Shown piece by piece: positions 41,791 through 50,730 of a stretch of DNA of 64,000 nt. The DNA lies in NCBI RefSeq assembly GCF_900090265.1, contig NZ_LT607752.1:4712001-4776000 (forward strand), read 5' to 3'. The position numbers were made by a program, and so were the translations under genes. Numbering within the stretch: the stretch's first letter is position 1; each line of letters opens with the position of its first letter. The DNA is from Micromonospora rifamycinica. GTDB taxonomy: Bacteria > Actinomycetota > Actinomycetes > Mycobacteriales > Micromonosporaceae. The notes beneath the pieces are model-generated. The model ran no database searches. It saw only the letters and a list, made by a program, of their open reading frames with translations, and had not been told where the DNA came from.

Positions 41791-42861
41791 ATGGTCCTGC
41801 ACCCCGCCACCACCGCACTGGCCGGTCTCCTGCTCGCGCTGCCCGCCGCCGTCCCGGCGAACGTCGCCGTCCCCGCCGCGCCGCTGGTCCGGGCCGCCGA
41901 TGTGAACGGTCACAGCGGAGCCGGGTCACTGGCCGGGCCGCCCGGGGCACCGCCCGGCGTCTGCCCGTCCGGCACCGGGTACGGCCCGCCGCTGCCCGCC
42001 ACCTCGGTCGTGGCCACGAAGATCCGCAGCGGTTTCTCCTTCCTCGAAGGACCCGTCTGGATCGCCGACCGGGGCTACCTGCTCTTCTCCGACATGGGCG
42101 CGGCCACCGGGTCGGAGTACGTCCAGCCGTCGACGATCCGGCGGTTCACCCCGCCGGCCACCTTCGACACGTTCCTCCCCAACGCGGGCAGCAACGGGCT
42201 CGCGCTCACCCCGGACGGGCAGCAGCTCGTCGCCGCCACGCACGACCAGCGCAGCGTCTCGACGTACCGGCTCGACAACCTGGCCCGGGGCGTGGTGGCC
42301 GGCAACTACCAGGGGCGGGCGTTCAACTCGCCGAACGACGTGGCGGTCCGCTCGGACGGCGTCGTCTACTTCACCGACCCCAACTTCCAGCGCGGCAACC
42401 GCCCCGACCAGATGAGCGGGCGGACCAGCGTCTTCCGCGTCTCGGGCGGCCAGGTGTCGCTCGTCGACGACGCGCTGCGGCAGCCCAACGGCATCGCCCT
42501 CTCCCCGGACGGCGGCACCCTCTACGTCGGCGCCTACGGCGAGAACAAGATCTACAAGTACGCCGTCCAGCCCGACGGCAGCACCGGCCCGCGCAGCGTG
42601 TTCGTCAACTACGTCGGCGGCCCGGACGGCGGCACGATCGACTGCGCCGGAAACGTGTACTGGACCTCGGGAGGCGACGGTCTGGTGCACGTCTACTCGC
42701 CCACCGGCACCCAGCTCGGCACGATCCGCTCCGGCTCCTCGGGCACCACCAACGTGGCGTTCGGCGGTTCCGACCGGCGGACCCTCTTCGTCACCTCGGG
42801 CCGCACCAACGACTCCGGTCTGTACAGCGTGCGGCTGAACGTGCCCGGCTACCCGTACTGA
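41791..42861 (+). CDS. Secreted SMP-30/gluconolactonase-like beta-propeller
   Basis: The 356-aa protein has a signal peptide (residues about 1-29) and a six-bladed propeller of the SMP-30/LRE type. The metal ligands are visible as Glu in FLEGPVWIAD, Asn in NSPNDVAVRSDGVVYFTDP and QPNGIALSPDGGTLYVGAYG, and Asp in GGPDGGTIDCAGNVYWTSGG. The family hydrolyses sugar lactones or related esters; here it acts outside the cell. It lies 31 bp before a sugar dehydrogenase, so oxidation to a lactone followed by hydrolysis is a plausible joint pathway. Confidence 0.88.
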   Translation: MVLHPATTALAGLLLALPAAVPANVAVPAAPLVRAADVNGHSGAGSLAGPPGAPPGVCPSGTGYGPPLPATSVVATKIRSGFSFLEGPVWIADRGYLLFSDMGAATGSEYVQPSTIRRFTPPATFDTFLPNAGSNGLALTPDGQQLVAATHDQRSVSTYRLDNLARGVVAGNYQGRAFNSPNDVAVRSDGVVYFTDPNFQRGNRPDQMSGRTSVFRVSGGQVSLVDDALRQPNGIALSPDGGTLYVGAYGENKIYKYAVQPDGSTGPRSVFVNYVGGPDGGTIDCAGNVYWTSGGDGLVHVYSPTGTQLGTIRSGSSGTTNVAFGGSDRRTLFVTSGRTNDSGLYSVRLNVPGYPY

Positions 42862-42892
42862 CCACCAGGTTCCCCAGGAAGGGACGTATCGC

Positions 42893-44611
42893 GTGCGTAC
42901 CAGTCCACCCCACACCCGCCGGCTCGCCGTCCTCGCCGCGTTGACCGTCGCCGGCACCGTCGCGGTCGCCCCGACCGCCACCGCCGGCCCACCCACGGTG
43001 ACGCAGGCCACGGCCGCCGTCGGCCGGCTCGCCGCCGACACCCGGGCGCCCACCCCGCCGACCAACCTGCGCAGCAGCAGGCTGAGCTGTCAGTCCGTCA
43101 CGCTGACCTGGTCGGCGTCCCGGGACGACGTCGGCGTGGCGTACTACGACGTCTACCACGACGGGCAGCTGGTCACCTCGGTCCCCGGCCGGACGCTGAC
43201 CGCCACCCTCACCGTCGCGCAGGGCGTCACCTGGGGCTGGTATGTCAACGCCCGGGACGCCGCCGGCAACGTGTCGCAGGCCAGCGCCACGCTCCCCGTC
43301 ACGCCGCCGTTCTGCCAGTCGGACACCCAGCGGCCCACCACCCCGACCAACCTCGCCGCCACCGCCAACGGCACGGACGTCACCCTGACCTGGACGGCCG
43401 CCACCGACAACGTCGCCGTCACCCGGTACGACGTCCTGCGTGACGGGGTGACCGTCGGCTCGGTCACCGGCACGGCCACCAACCCGCCGGTGACCACGTT
43501 CACCGACACCGGGCTGACCGCCGACACCGAGTACCGGTACACGGTCGTCGCCCGGGACGCGCAGGGCAACACCTCGGCGGCGAGCAGCGCGGTGACCGTC
43601 CGCACCGGGTCGACCTGCACCAGCCCGGTCTGCGGCACCACAGTGGTCACCACCGAGCGGGACCTGCCGTGGGGGCTGGTGCAGCTGCCCGACGGCACCG
43701 TGCTCTACGGGCGGCGTGACCTGTTCGACGTGGTCGCGATGAACCCGGACGGCAGCAACAAGCGCAGCATCGGCACGGTGCCCAACGTCGCCGGCACCAA
43801 CGGCGAGGGCGGGGTGCTCGGTCTGGCCGTGTCGTCGAGCTTCGCCATCGACCGGTGGCTGTACATCTACCACACCACCACGACCGACAACCGGATCGTC
43901 CGGATCCGGTACGACGGGACGCTGCAGACCGGCTCGGTGCAGGTGCTGCTGACCGGCATCCCGCGCAACAAGTACCACAACGGCGGGCGGCTGCGGTTCG
44001 GCCCGGACGGGATGCTCTACGCCGCCACCGGTGACGGGCAGAGCCCGGACCGCGCCCAGGACGTCAACGACCTGGGCGGCAAGGTGCTCCGGATCCGCCC
44101 CGACGGCACCGTGCCGTCCGACAACCCGTTCGGCAACGCGGTCTGGAGCTACGGGCACCGCAACCCGCAGGGGCTGGCGTTCGACTCCCGGGGCCGGCTC
44201 TTCGAGCAGGAGTTCGGCAACAACGTGATGGACGAGACCAACATCATCGTCCGGGGCGGCAACTACGGGTGGCCGGCGTGCGAGGGCACCACGGGCAGCT
44301 GCGCCAACCCGAACTTCGTCGCGCCGGTACGCACCTACCCGGTGGCCGAGGCGTCGTGCAGCGGGCTGGCCATCGTCCGGGACGTGCTGTATCTCGCCTG
44401 CCTGCGGGGCAACCGGATGTACCGGGCGGTGATCAGCGGAAACACGCTCACCGACGTGCAGCAGTACTTCGTCGGCACGTACACCCGGTTGCGGACGGTC
44501 GAGCCGACGCTCGACGGGAACCTGTGGCTGACCACGAGCACCGGCGGCGACAAGGACAGCGTCCCGAACAACAGCAACGAGCGGATCCTCAAGGTGACCC
44601 TGGGCCGGTAG
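42893..44611 (+). CDS. Secreted FN3-linked PQQ-type sugar dehydrogenase
   Basis: The 572-aa protein has a signal peptide and two fibronectin type III domains (about residues 50-140 and 145-240; each ends like TEYRYTVVARDAQGNTSAAS). A glucose/sorbosone dehydrogenase propeller follows (about 245-572), with YHNGGRLRFGPDGMLYAATG, VWSYGHRNPQGLAFDSRG and NYGWPACEG. The catalytic His of the family would be the one in RNKYHNGG or GHRNPQG. It oxidises sugars with PQQ outside the cell. AGGAAGGG precedes GTG 42893. Confidence 0.88.
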   Translation: MRTSPPHTRRLAVLAALTVAGTVAVAPTATAGPPTVTQATAAVGRLAADTRAPTPPTNLRSSRLSCQSVTLTWSASRDDVGVAYYDVYHDGQLVTSVPGRTLTATLTVAQGVTWGWYVNARDAAGNVSQASATLPVTPPFCQSDTQRPTTPTNLAATANGTDVTLTWTAATDNVAVTRYDVLRDGVTVGSVTGTATNPPVTTFTDTGLTADTEYRYTVVARDAQGNTSAASSAVTVRTGSTCTSPVCGTTVVTTERDLPWGLVQLPDGTVLYGRRDLFDVVAMNPDGSNKRSIGTVPNVAGTNGEGGVLGLAVSSSFAIDRWLYIYHTTTTDNRIVRIRYDGTLQTGSVQVLLTGIPRNKYHNGGRLRFGPDGMLYAATGDGQSPDRAQDVNDLGGKVLRIRPDGTVPSDNPFGNAVWSYGHRNPQGLAFDSRGRLFEQEFGNNVMDETNIIVRGGNYGWPACEGTTGSCANPNFVAPVRTYPVAEASCSGLAIVRDVLYLACLRGNRMYRAVISGNTLTDVQQYFVGTYTRLRTVEPTLDGNLWLTTSTGGDKDSVPNNSNERILKVTLGR

Positions 44612-44642
44612 CCCTGGACCGGTACCACCAACCCCACCACCT

Positions 44643-44682
44643 GCGGTGCGGTCGTCGACCTGCCGGTCGGCGACCGCACCGC
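44643..44682 (+). terminator. Terminator after the sugar dehydrogenase gene
   Basis: A 12-bp perfect stem (44643-44654 with 44671-44682; arm GCGGTGCGGTCG) and a 16-nt loop lie 31 bp after the stop codon. Confidence 0.75.
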
Positions 44683-44711
44683 CCCCCGTCCCCAGATCGG
44701 AGACCCTGCCC

Positions 44712-46103
44712 GTGAGACGTCTACTCAAGGCGGTGACGGCCGTGGCCGGCGCGGTCGTGCCGCTGCTGGCGATGACCGTGCTGATGACGGCGCAACCGGC
44801 CGCGGCGGCATCGCTGACCCAGGTCACCAACTTCGGCAACAACCCCAGCGGCCTCAACATGTACCTCTACGTGCCCGACAACGTGGCGCCGCGACCGGCG
44901 CTGCTGGTGCTGATCCACTACTGCGGCGGCTCCGGCCCGGCGATCTTCAACGGCAACGGGCGTGACTACGTCACCGCCGCCGACCGGTACGGCTACGTGA
45001 TCGTGCTACCGGAGGTCACCCGCAGCAGCAAGTGCTTCGACGTGTACTCGCCGCAGGGGCTGCGGCGGGGCGGCGGCAGCGACTCCGACGGCGTCATCTC
45101 GATGGTCAACTACGCCAAGCAGCGGCACAACGTCGACCCGTCCCGGGTGTTCGTCAGCGGCTTCTCCTCCGGGGCGATGATGACCAACGTGATGGCGGCG
45201 CAGTACCCGGACGTGTTCGCCGCCGGGTCGTCGTTCAGCGGGGTGCCGGCCACCTGTTTCGCCACCGGCAGCAGCACCAACACCTGGAACGGCCAGTGTG
45301 CCGGTGGCCAGCTCACCAAGACCGCCCAGCAGTGGGGCGACGCCGCCCGCGCGATGTATCCCGGCTACACGGGCCGGTACCCCCGGATGCAGTTCCTGCA
45401 CGGGACCACCGACACCACCCTGTCGTACGTGAACTTCGGTGAAGAGATCAAGCAGTGGACCAACCTGTCCGGGTTGAGCCAGACGCCGGCGTTCACCGAC
45501 CGCCCGCAGTCGAACTGGACCAGGACCCGGTACGGCGACACCGGCACCCGTGCGACGGTGGAGGGCATCAGCATCAGCGGGGTGGGCCACGAGCTGCCGC
45601 AGGCCGGTCAGATCGCGTACGCCATCTCCTTCCTCGGCCTCGACGCCCCGTCGACCACGCCGACCCCCACCCCGACCACGCCGACCCCCACCCCCACGCC
45701 GACCACTCCAGCGGGCGGGGTCACCGTCGTCGGCGAGCAGTCGGGTCGCTGCCTGGAGGTGCCGAACGCCAGCACCACCAACGGCGTGCAGACCCAGCTC
45801 TGGGACTGCGCGGGCGGTGCCGGGCAGCGGTGGACCCGCACGTCGGGACGCCAGCTGACGGTGTACGGCACCAAGTGTCTGGACGCCAGCGGGTCGGGCA
45901 CCGGCAACGGCACCCCGGTGATCATCTGGGACTGCCACGGCGGCGCCAACCAGCAGTGGAACGTCAACGCCAACGGCACCGTCACCAACGCGCAGTCCGG
46001 GTTGTGCCTGGACGCCAACGCCGCCGGCACCGGCAACGGCACCAGGATCATCCTGTGGTCCTGCAACGGCCAGGCCAACCAGCGGTGGGCGCTGCGGAGC
46101 TGA
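44712..46103 (+). CDS. Secreted CE1-type esterase (feruloyl/acetylxylan or PHB depolymerase-like) with CBM13
   Basis: The 463-aa protein has a signal peptide and an alpha/beta hydrolase domain (about 35-315). The nucleophile is Ser152 in VSGFSSGAMMTN, with HYCGGSG (oxyanion) and a C-terminal His in SGVGHELPQAG. A Thr/Pro linker follows. The ricin-type CBM13 (about 338-463) shows three QxW-like repeats: GQRWTRTSG, NQQWNVNANG and NQRWALRS. The family removes phenolic or acetyl esters from hemicellulose or cuts short-chain polyesters. The start is GTG 44712, giving VRRLLKAVTAVAGA. Confidence 0.9.
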   Translation: MRRLLKAVTAVAGAVVPLLAMTVLMTAQPAAAASLTQVTNFGNNPSGLNMYLYVPDNVAPRPALLVLIHYCGGSGPAIFNGNGRDYVTAADRYGYVIVLPEVTRSSKCFDVYSPQGLRRGGGSDSDGVISMVNYAKQRHNVDPSRVFVSGFSSGAMMTNVMAAQYPDVFAAGSSFSGVPATCFATGSSTNTWNGQCAGGQLTKTAQQWGDAARAMYPGYTGRYPRMQFLHGTTDTTLSYVNFGEEIKQWTNLSGLSQTPAFTDRPQSNWTRTRYGDTGTRATVEGISISGVGHELPQAGQIAYAISFLGLDAPSTTPTPTPTTPTPTPTPTTPAGGVTVVGEQSGRCLEVPNASTTNGVQTQLWDCAGGAGQRWTRTSGRQLTVYGTKCLDASGSGTGNGTPVIIWDCHGGANQQWNVNANGTVTNAQSGLCLDANAAGTGNGTRIILWSCNGQANQRWALRS

Positions 46104-46121
46104 GCCACCCCACCGCAGCCA

Positions 46122-46156
46122 CGGGTGCGTCTCCCCGTCGTGGGGCGGCGCACCCG
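46122..46156 (+). terminator. Hairpin after the CE1 esterase gene
   Basis: An outer 8-bp stem CGGGTGCG (46122-46129) pairs with 46149-46156, and an inner CCCC/GGGG pairing extends it. It lies 18 bp after the stop codon. Nearby are repeats of a CGTGGGGCGGCG unit. Confidence 0.6.
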
Positions 46157-46257
46157 GTCGTGGGGCGGCGTGCCCCGTGGTGGGGGAGGTGCACCCGTGA
46201 CCGTCGGGAGGCACAGTGGAGCGTCCGAGCCGATGCCACGACGAAGACGGGACGACC

Positions 46258-47031
46258 ATGAGGGGTTACGCGTTCGACAACGCGAGCGAGCAGGCCACCG
46301 ACCACCACTCCGCGCTGGCGGACCTGCTCGACGGGCACACCCGGGCGGCGCTCGGCGAACTGGGCGGGCTGGCCGGTCGTCGCTGCCTGGAGGTGGCCGC
46401 CGGGGCGGGGAGCATCGCGACCTGGCTGGTCGGGCAGGGCGCCGAGGTGGTCGCCACGGACATCGCGCCGCAACACGTTCCGGCCCGTCCCGGGCTGGTC
46501 GTCCGCCGCCACGACATCGTCGCCGACGAGCCGCCGGTCGGCTTCGACCTGGTGCACGCCCGGCTGCTCCTGGGCCACCTGCCCCGGCGGGAGGAGGCGC
46601 TGCGCCGGATGACCACCGCCCTGCGGCCGGGGGGCGACCTGCTCATCGGTGAGTTCGCCCTCGCTCCGGGGAGTTTCGTGCGGTACGCGCCGGACGAGGC
46701 GACCACCGGTCTGCTGAGCCGCTACCTGGCCGCCCACGTGGCGGCCCTGGTGGCCAGCGGGATGGACCTGGACTGGGCGCACCGGGCACCGGCGGCCTTC
46801 GCCGAGGCGGGGCTGACCGGCGTGCGGTCCCGGACGCAGGCGGAGAGCTGGCACGGCGGTGGGCCGGGCTGCCGGCTGCTGCGGGCCGGCATCCCGCAGT
46901 TGCGCGGGGCGCTGGTGCGGCAGGGCCTGACCGACGCCGAGCTGACGGCGACGGTCGAGGCGTTCGGTGACCCCAGGGTGGTCGTCAACGGCTTCCACTT
47001 CGTGCAGGTCAGCGGGCGCGTCCCCGGCTGA
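46258..47031 (+). CDS. Class I SAM-dependent methyltransferase
   Basis: The 257-aa protein has CLEVAAGAGSIATWLVGQG (motif I), VVATDIAPQHVPARPG (motif II), FDLVHARLLLGHLPRREEAL (motif IV) and LRPGGDLLIGEFALAPG. It begins MRGYAFDNASEQATDHHSAL, like small-molecule methyltransferases of actinomycetes. The substrate is unknown; it seems unrelated to the hydrolases around it. ATG 46258 is preferred over 46216 because the conserved part starts there. Confidence 0.88.
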   Translation: MRGYAFDNASEQATDHHSALADLLDGHTRAALGELGGLAGRRCLEVAAGAGSIATWLVGQGAEVVATDIAPQHVPARPGLVVRRHDIVADEPPVGFDLVHARLLLGHLPRREEALRRMTTALRPGGDLLIGEFALAPGSFVRYAPDEATTGLLSRYLAAHVAALVASGMDLDWAHRAPAAFAEAGLTGVRSRTQAESWHGGGPGCRLLRAGIPQLRGALVRQGLTDAELTATVEAFGDPRVVVNGFHFVQVSGRVPG

Positions 47032-47122
47032 CGGCCGACGGGGGCCGGTCGTCGGCCGGTCCGCGCCCGCCGGATCCGGGTCGAGGTGGACCGGGCCGCA
47101 ACAAAGAATTTACAATGGTCAC

Positions 47123-47136
47123 TGTTAGCGCTCACA
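47123..47136. promoter_or_regulatory. LacI-type operator candidate upstream of the SGNH esterase gene
   Basis: The 14-mer TGTTAGCGCTCACA is near-palindromic with an AGCGCT core, like known LacI-family sites of glycoside-degradation genes in actinomycetes. A TACAAT-like -10 element lies just upstream (47111-47116). The distance to the start codon is 184 bp. Regulator identity is unknown. Confidence 0.55.
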
Positions 47137-47319
47137 AACCGTCCCGTGCCGAGGCGGCGCCGACCATGCCGACGTGGCTGCCGGCGTGTCCCGGCCGGAC
47201 CCGGCAACCGATGGCCGCCGGGTCCGGCCGCCCACCCCCGGACGTGCCGCCGGCCCACCCCGGCGGCCGTCCGCCCGGCCCTCGTCCTCGGCCAGCTCCA
47301 CCGATCCAGGGAGAGATCC

Positions 47320-48438
47320 ATGCGAACGAGGACAAGATGGCTCGCGGCGCTCGCCGCGTTCGGTGTGCTGGTCACCGGAGTGGTGACCCCCACCGGCCCG
47401 GCCCGGGCGGAATCCAACGGCGGGACGCGGGTGATGCCGCTCGGCGACTCCATCACCGAGGGCACCCAGGTGCCGGGCGGCTACCGGATTGGCCTCTGGC
47501 AGCGGCTGGCCGGCGGCCGGTACACCGTGGACTTCGTCGGCTCGCAGTTCAACGGACCGGCCAGCCTGGGCGACCACGACCACCAGGGGCACCCCGGCTG
47601 GCGCATCGACCAGATCGACGCGAACATCGTCGGCTGGCTGAACACCCAACGGCCGCAGAGCGTCCTGCTGCACATCGGCACCAACGACATCCTCCAGAAC
47701 TACAACGTGAGCACCGCGCCGAACCGGCTCTCCACCCTGATCGACCGGATCACCACCACCGCGCCCACCGCCGAGGTGTTCGTCGCGCAGATCATCACGC
47801 TGTCCAACAGCAACCAGGCGGCAGCCGCGCGCACCTTCAACGCGGCGATCCCGGGCATCGTGCAGAGCAAGGTGAACGCCGGCAAGCGGGTGCACCTGGT
47901 CGACATGCAGAGCGCCCTCACCACCGGTGACCTGATCGACGGCATCCACCCCACCGCCGGCGGCTACGACAAGATGGCCGCCCGCTGGTACAGCGCCCTG
48001 CAGGCGGTGCCCGGCAGCATCGGCAACCCCGGCAGCGGCGACGGCAGCGGCCAGGCCACCGCGATCGTGGGCACCCGGTCGGGCAGGTGCATGGACGTGC
48101 CCGGCTCCGCCACCACCAACGGCCTCCAGCTGCAGCTGTGGGACTGCCACGGCGGCACCAACCAGCAGTGGACCTACACGTCCGGCCGGGCGCTGACCGT
48201 CTACGGCAACAAGTGCCTCGACGCCGCCGGCTACGGCACCACCCCCGGCACCCAGGTCACCATCTACGACTGCCACGGCGGCACCAACCAGCAGTGGACC
48301 GTCAACGCCAACGGGACCATCACCGGCGTGCAGTCCGGCCTCTGCCTGGACCCCTACAACCAGGGCACCGCCAACGGCACGAAGCTCGTCCTGTGGACCT
48401 GCACCGGGCAGGCCAACCAGCAGTGGAGCCGTCGGTAG
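47320..48438 (+). CDS. Secreted SGNH/GDSL esterase with CBM13
   Basis: The 372-aa protein has a signal peptide and an SGNH hydrolase domain (about 35-235). Block I is MPLGDSITEG with Ser44, followed by block III LLHIGTNDILQN and block V DGIHPTAGGYDKMA with the Asp-x-x-His pair. A short Gly/Ser linker leads to CBM13 (about 247-372) with three repeats ending NQQWTYTSG, NQQWTVNANG and NQQWSRR. The domain arrangement suggests a carbohydrate esterase acting on plant polysaccharide. GGGAGAG precedes ATG 47320. Confidence 0.9.
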   Translation: MRTRTRWLAALAAFGVLVTGVVTPTGPARAESNGGTRVMPLGDSITEGTQVPGGYRIGLWQRLAGGRYTVDFVGSQFNGPASLGDHDHQGHPGWRIDQIDANIVGWLNTQRPQSVLLHIGTNDILQNYNVSTAPNRLSTLIDRITTTAPTAEVFVAQIITLSNSNQAAAARTFNAAIPGIVQSKVNAGKRVHLVDMQSALTTGDLIDGIHPTAGGYDKMAARWYSALQAVPGSIGNPGSGDGSGQATAIVGTRSGRCMDVPGSATTNGLQLQLWDCHGGTNQQWTYTSGRALTVYGNKCLDAAGYGTTPGTQVTIYDCHGGTNQQWTVNANGTITGVQSGLCLDPYNQGTANGTKLVLWTCTGQANQQWSRR

Positions 48439-48501
48439 CCACCCGGCCGGCGACGGCCCGCCCGCCGGCTACGGCCCGGCTGATCGAAGGAGAAACGCGA
48501 C

Positions 48502-49848
48502 ATGAACGTACCGACAGCGCGTCCCCCGGCACCGGGGGACGCACCCCGGACGCGGTCCGTCCGCCGGACCGGCCCGGCCCGGTGGCTGACCGCCGGACTG
48601 GCGGTGGTCCTCGGCCTGACGGTGTCCGCGACGACGCCGCACGCGGCGGTGGCGGACAGCCCGTACCAGCGCGGTCCGGACCCGACCCTGGCCAGCGTGG
48701 CCGCCACCCGGGGGCCGTTCGCCACGACGCAGGCGACAGTGCCGGCGGGCAACGGCTTCAACGGCGGGTTCGTCTACTACCCGACCGACACCAGCCTCGG
48801 CACCTGGGGTGCGGTGGCGATCGTCCCCGGCTACTCCGCCCTGTTCGCCAACGAGGAGGCCTGGATGGGCCCCTGGCTGGCGTCCTTCGGCTTCGTGGTG
48901 CTCGGGATCGAGACCAACAGCCGTACCGACGGGGCCGACGCCCGCGCCACCCAGCTCCTCGCCGGGCTCGACTACCTCACCCGGACCAGCCCGGTGCGCA
49001 GCCGGGTGGACGCCAACCGGCTCGGCGTGATGGGCCACTCCGCGGGCGGGGCCGGGACGCTCCTGGCGGCGCTCCGGCGGCCGTCGCTGAAGACCGCGGT
49101 CGGCCTCGCCCCCGGCACACCCGGCAACAACCTGAACATGTCCACCACCCAGGTCCCCACCCTGCTGCTGTCGGGCCAGAACGACGGCACCGTCACGCCC
49201 TCCTACGTGCAGGGCATCTACAACACCCTGCCCGCCACGGTGGAACACGCCTGGGCGGAGCTGGCCGGCAACGACCACCTCTCGTTCACCCGGTCGAACC
49301 CGACCGAGATGCGGCTGCTGATCCCCTGGCTCAAGATCTTCCTGGACAGCGACACCCGCTACACGCAGTTCCTCTGCCCGCTGGCGGACAGCACCGGTGT
49401 CTCGCGGTACAGCTCCACCTGCCCCCTGGTGCCGTCGGGCGGGCCGACCCCGCCGCCCACCACGACCCCGCCGCCGCCCACCACGACCCCACCGCCCACC
49501 AGCACGCCACCGCCGCCCACCACCACCCCGCCGCCCACCACCCCGCCCGCCGGTACCGCGTGCACCGCGACCTACCGCACCGTCAACTCGTGGTCCGGCG
49601 GCTTCCAGGCCGAGGTCACGGTGACCGCCGGCAGCACCGCCACCGACGGCTGGACCGTCCGCTGGAACCTGGGCGCCGGCCAGAGCGTCAGCCAGGTCTG
49701 GAACGGCACACTGAGCACCAGCGGCACGACCGCGACCGTCCGTAACGCCGCCTACAACGGCACGCTCGCCCCGGGCACCTCGACGACCTTCGGGTTCCTC
49801 GGCTCCGGCACCCCGAGCAGCCCGTCGCCGACCTGCACCAGCCCCTGA
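48502..49848 (+). CDS. Cutinase/PET-hydrolase-like polyesterase with C-terminal CBM2
   Basis: The 448-aa protein has a long signal region. The mature start SPYQRGPDPTLASVAATRGP is typical of the actinobacterial cutinase (polyesterase-lipase-cutinase) family. The triad is Ser180 in GVMGHSAGGAGT, Asp228 in LLSGQNDGTV and His259 in AGNDHLSF. The oxyanion PGYSA and the ending DTRYTQFLCP / STCPL with a cysteine pair match Thermobifida cutinases. After a Pro/Thr linker (about 315-350) comes a CBM2 cellulose-binding module (TVNSWSGGFQAEVTVTAGST). The tryptophan that normally follows the LTP motif is Gly205 here (LAPGTPG), so the substrate groove differs. GAAGGAG precedes ATG 48502. Confidence 0.9.
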   Translation: MNVPTARPPAPGDAPRTRSVRRTGPARWLTAGLAVVLGLTVSATTPHAAVADSPYQRGPDPTLASVAATRGPFATTQATVPAGNGFNGGFVYYPTDTSLGTWGAVAIVPGYSALFANEEAWMGPWLASFGFVVLGIETNSRTDGADARATQLLAGLDYLTRTSPVRSRVDANRLGVMGHSAGGAGTLLAALRRPSLKTAVGLAPGTPGNNLNMSTTQVPTLLLSGQNDGTVTPSYVQGIYNTLPATVEHAWAELAGNDHLSFTRSNPTEMRLLIPWLKIFLDSDTRYTQFLCPLADSTGVSRYSSTCPLVPSGGPTPPPTTTPPPPTTTPPPTSTPPPPTTTPPPTTPPAGTACTATYRTVNSWSGGFQAEVTVTAGSTATDGWTVRWNLGAGQSVSQVWNGTLSTSGTTATVRNAAYNGTLAPGTSTTFGFLGSGTPSSPSPTCTSP

Positions 49849-49875
49849 CCGCGGGGCCGCCGGTCGACCACCGAC

Positions 49876-49917
49876 GGGAGGCCGTCCACCTGGCGCACGT
49901 CAGGTGGACGGCCTCCC
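49876..49917. terminator. Shared terminator between convergent polyesterase and VTC genes
   Basis: A perfect 16-bp stem (49876-49891 with 49902-49917; arm GGGAGGCCGTCCACCT) and a 10-nt loop lie 28 bp after the polyesterase stop codon. It overlaps the last codons of the opposite gene. Confidence 0.88.
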
Positions 49918-50730
49918 CGGCGTCGGGCGGGCAGTCGCAGGCGTCGGGCTGGCCGGCGTCGTGCCCGCGGGGCCGTCGTGCCCGAAGTGACGCCGCAGGA
50001 TGCGTCGCCAGCGTGCGGCGGGCAGCTCCGGGTCGAGGGCGGCCAGCCCGGTCGCGTACTTCGAGATCGCCACCGGGCGGTGACCCCGACGCCAGAGCAT
50101 CCGGTCGACGTGCGAGGCGGTGGAGCCCGTCTTCGTCTCGACGATGGCCAGTTGGGGCAGTTCCAGTCGGCGACCGCCAGGGTCCTCCCAGTGCAGCGCG
50201 ACGTCGATGGTCGCCCGGCTCCCGGTCGCCGGCAGGTAGAGCGTGCTGCGCAGGTAGCGGGTGGTGAGGGTGGGCGCGAACGCCAGCTCGGGGCCGGTGC
50301 GCAGGGGCGCGAGCACGCCGTCGACGAACGACCGCCCGGGGGTGAGGGTGCCGCTGTCGTCGGGACGGTAGGGCAGCCGCTCCTTGACGGTGCCGCCGCG
50401 GGTGCCCTCCGTCTTGACCTCCAGCCAGCAGAGGCCGGAGTCGAGGTACGTCCGAGTCCTGATCTTGAATCGGCGTCGCCGCCGCCGGGCGGTGAGCCGG
50501 AAGCTGACCAGATCGGCGGTGTCGAAGTAGATCGACTCGTAGCGGAAGGTCCGTCGACCGTCGATCTCCAGCACCTGGTCGCCCCGGCCGAGCCCGGCGA
50601 TCAGGTACGGCACCTCGGCGAGCGGGAGCAGGTACTTGCGGTCGAACCGGGTCTGCAGGCCGGCGCGTTCGGTCAGCTCAGCGAGGCCGATCGGCGTCAG
50701 GTGGGTCAGCGTCGTACCGGGAGGGGTCAT
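49900..50730 (-). CDS. VTC-domain (polyphosphate polymerase-like) protein
   Basis: The 276-aa protein shows the VTC/CYTH tunnel features: TRFDRKYLLP at the start, FRYESIYFDT, RRRRRRFKIRTRTYLDSG (basic strand), LEVKTEGTRGGTVKERLPY, TTRYLRSTLYLP, and LAIVETKTGS with the acidic pair. The eukaryotic VTC4 domain makes polyphosphate from ATP; the bacterial function is less clear. It overlaps the DUF4956 gene (ATGA). The pair commonly occurs with CotH-type kinases and is thought to act at the cell surface. Confidence 0.85.
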   Translation of the reverse strand: MTPPGTTLTHLTPIGLAELTERAGLQTRFDRKYLLPLAEVPYLIAGLGRGDQVLEIDGRRTFRYESIYFDTADLVSFRLTARRRRRRFKIRTRTYLDSGLCWLEVKTEGTRGGTVKERLPYRPDDSGTLTPGRSFVDGVLAPLRTGPELAFAPTLTTRYLRSTLYLPATGSRATIDVALHWEDPGGRRLELPQLAIVETKTGSTASHVDRMLWRRGHRPVAISKYATGLAALDPELPAARWRRILRRHFGHDGPAGTTPASPTPATARPTPGRPST

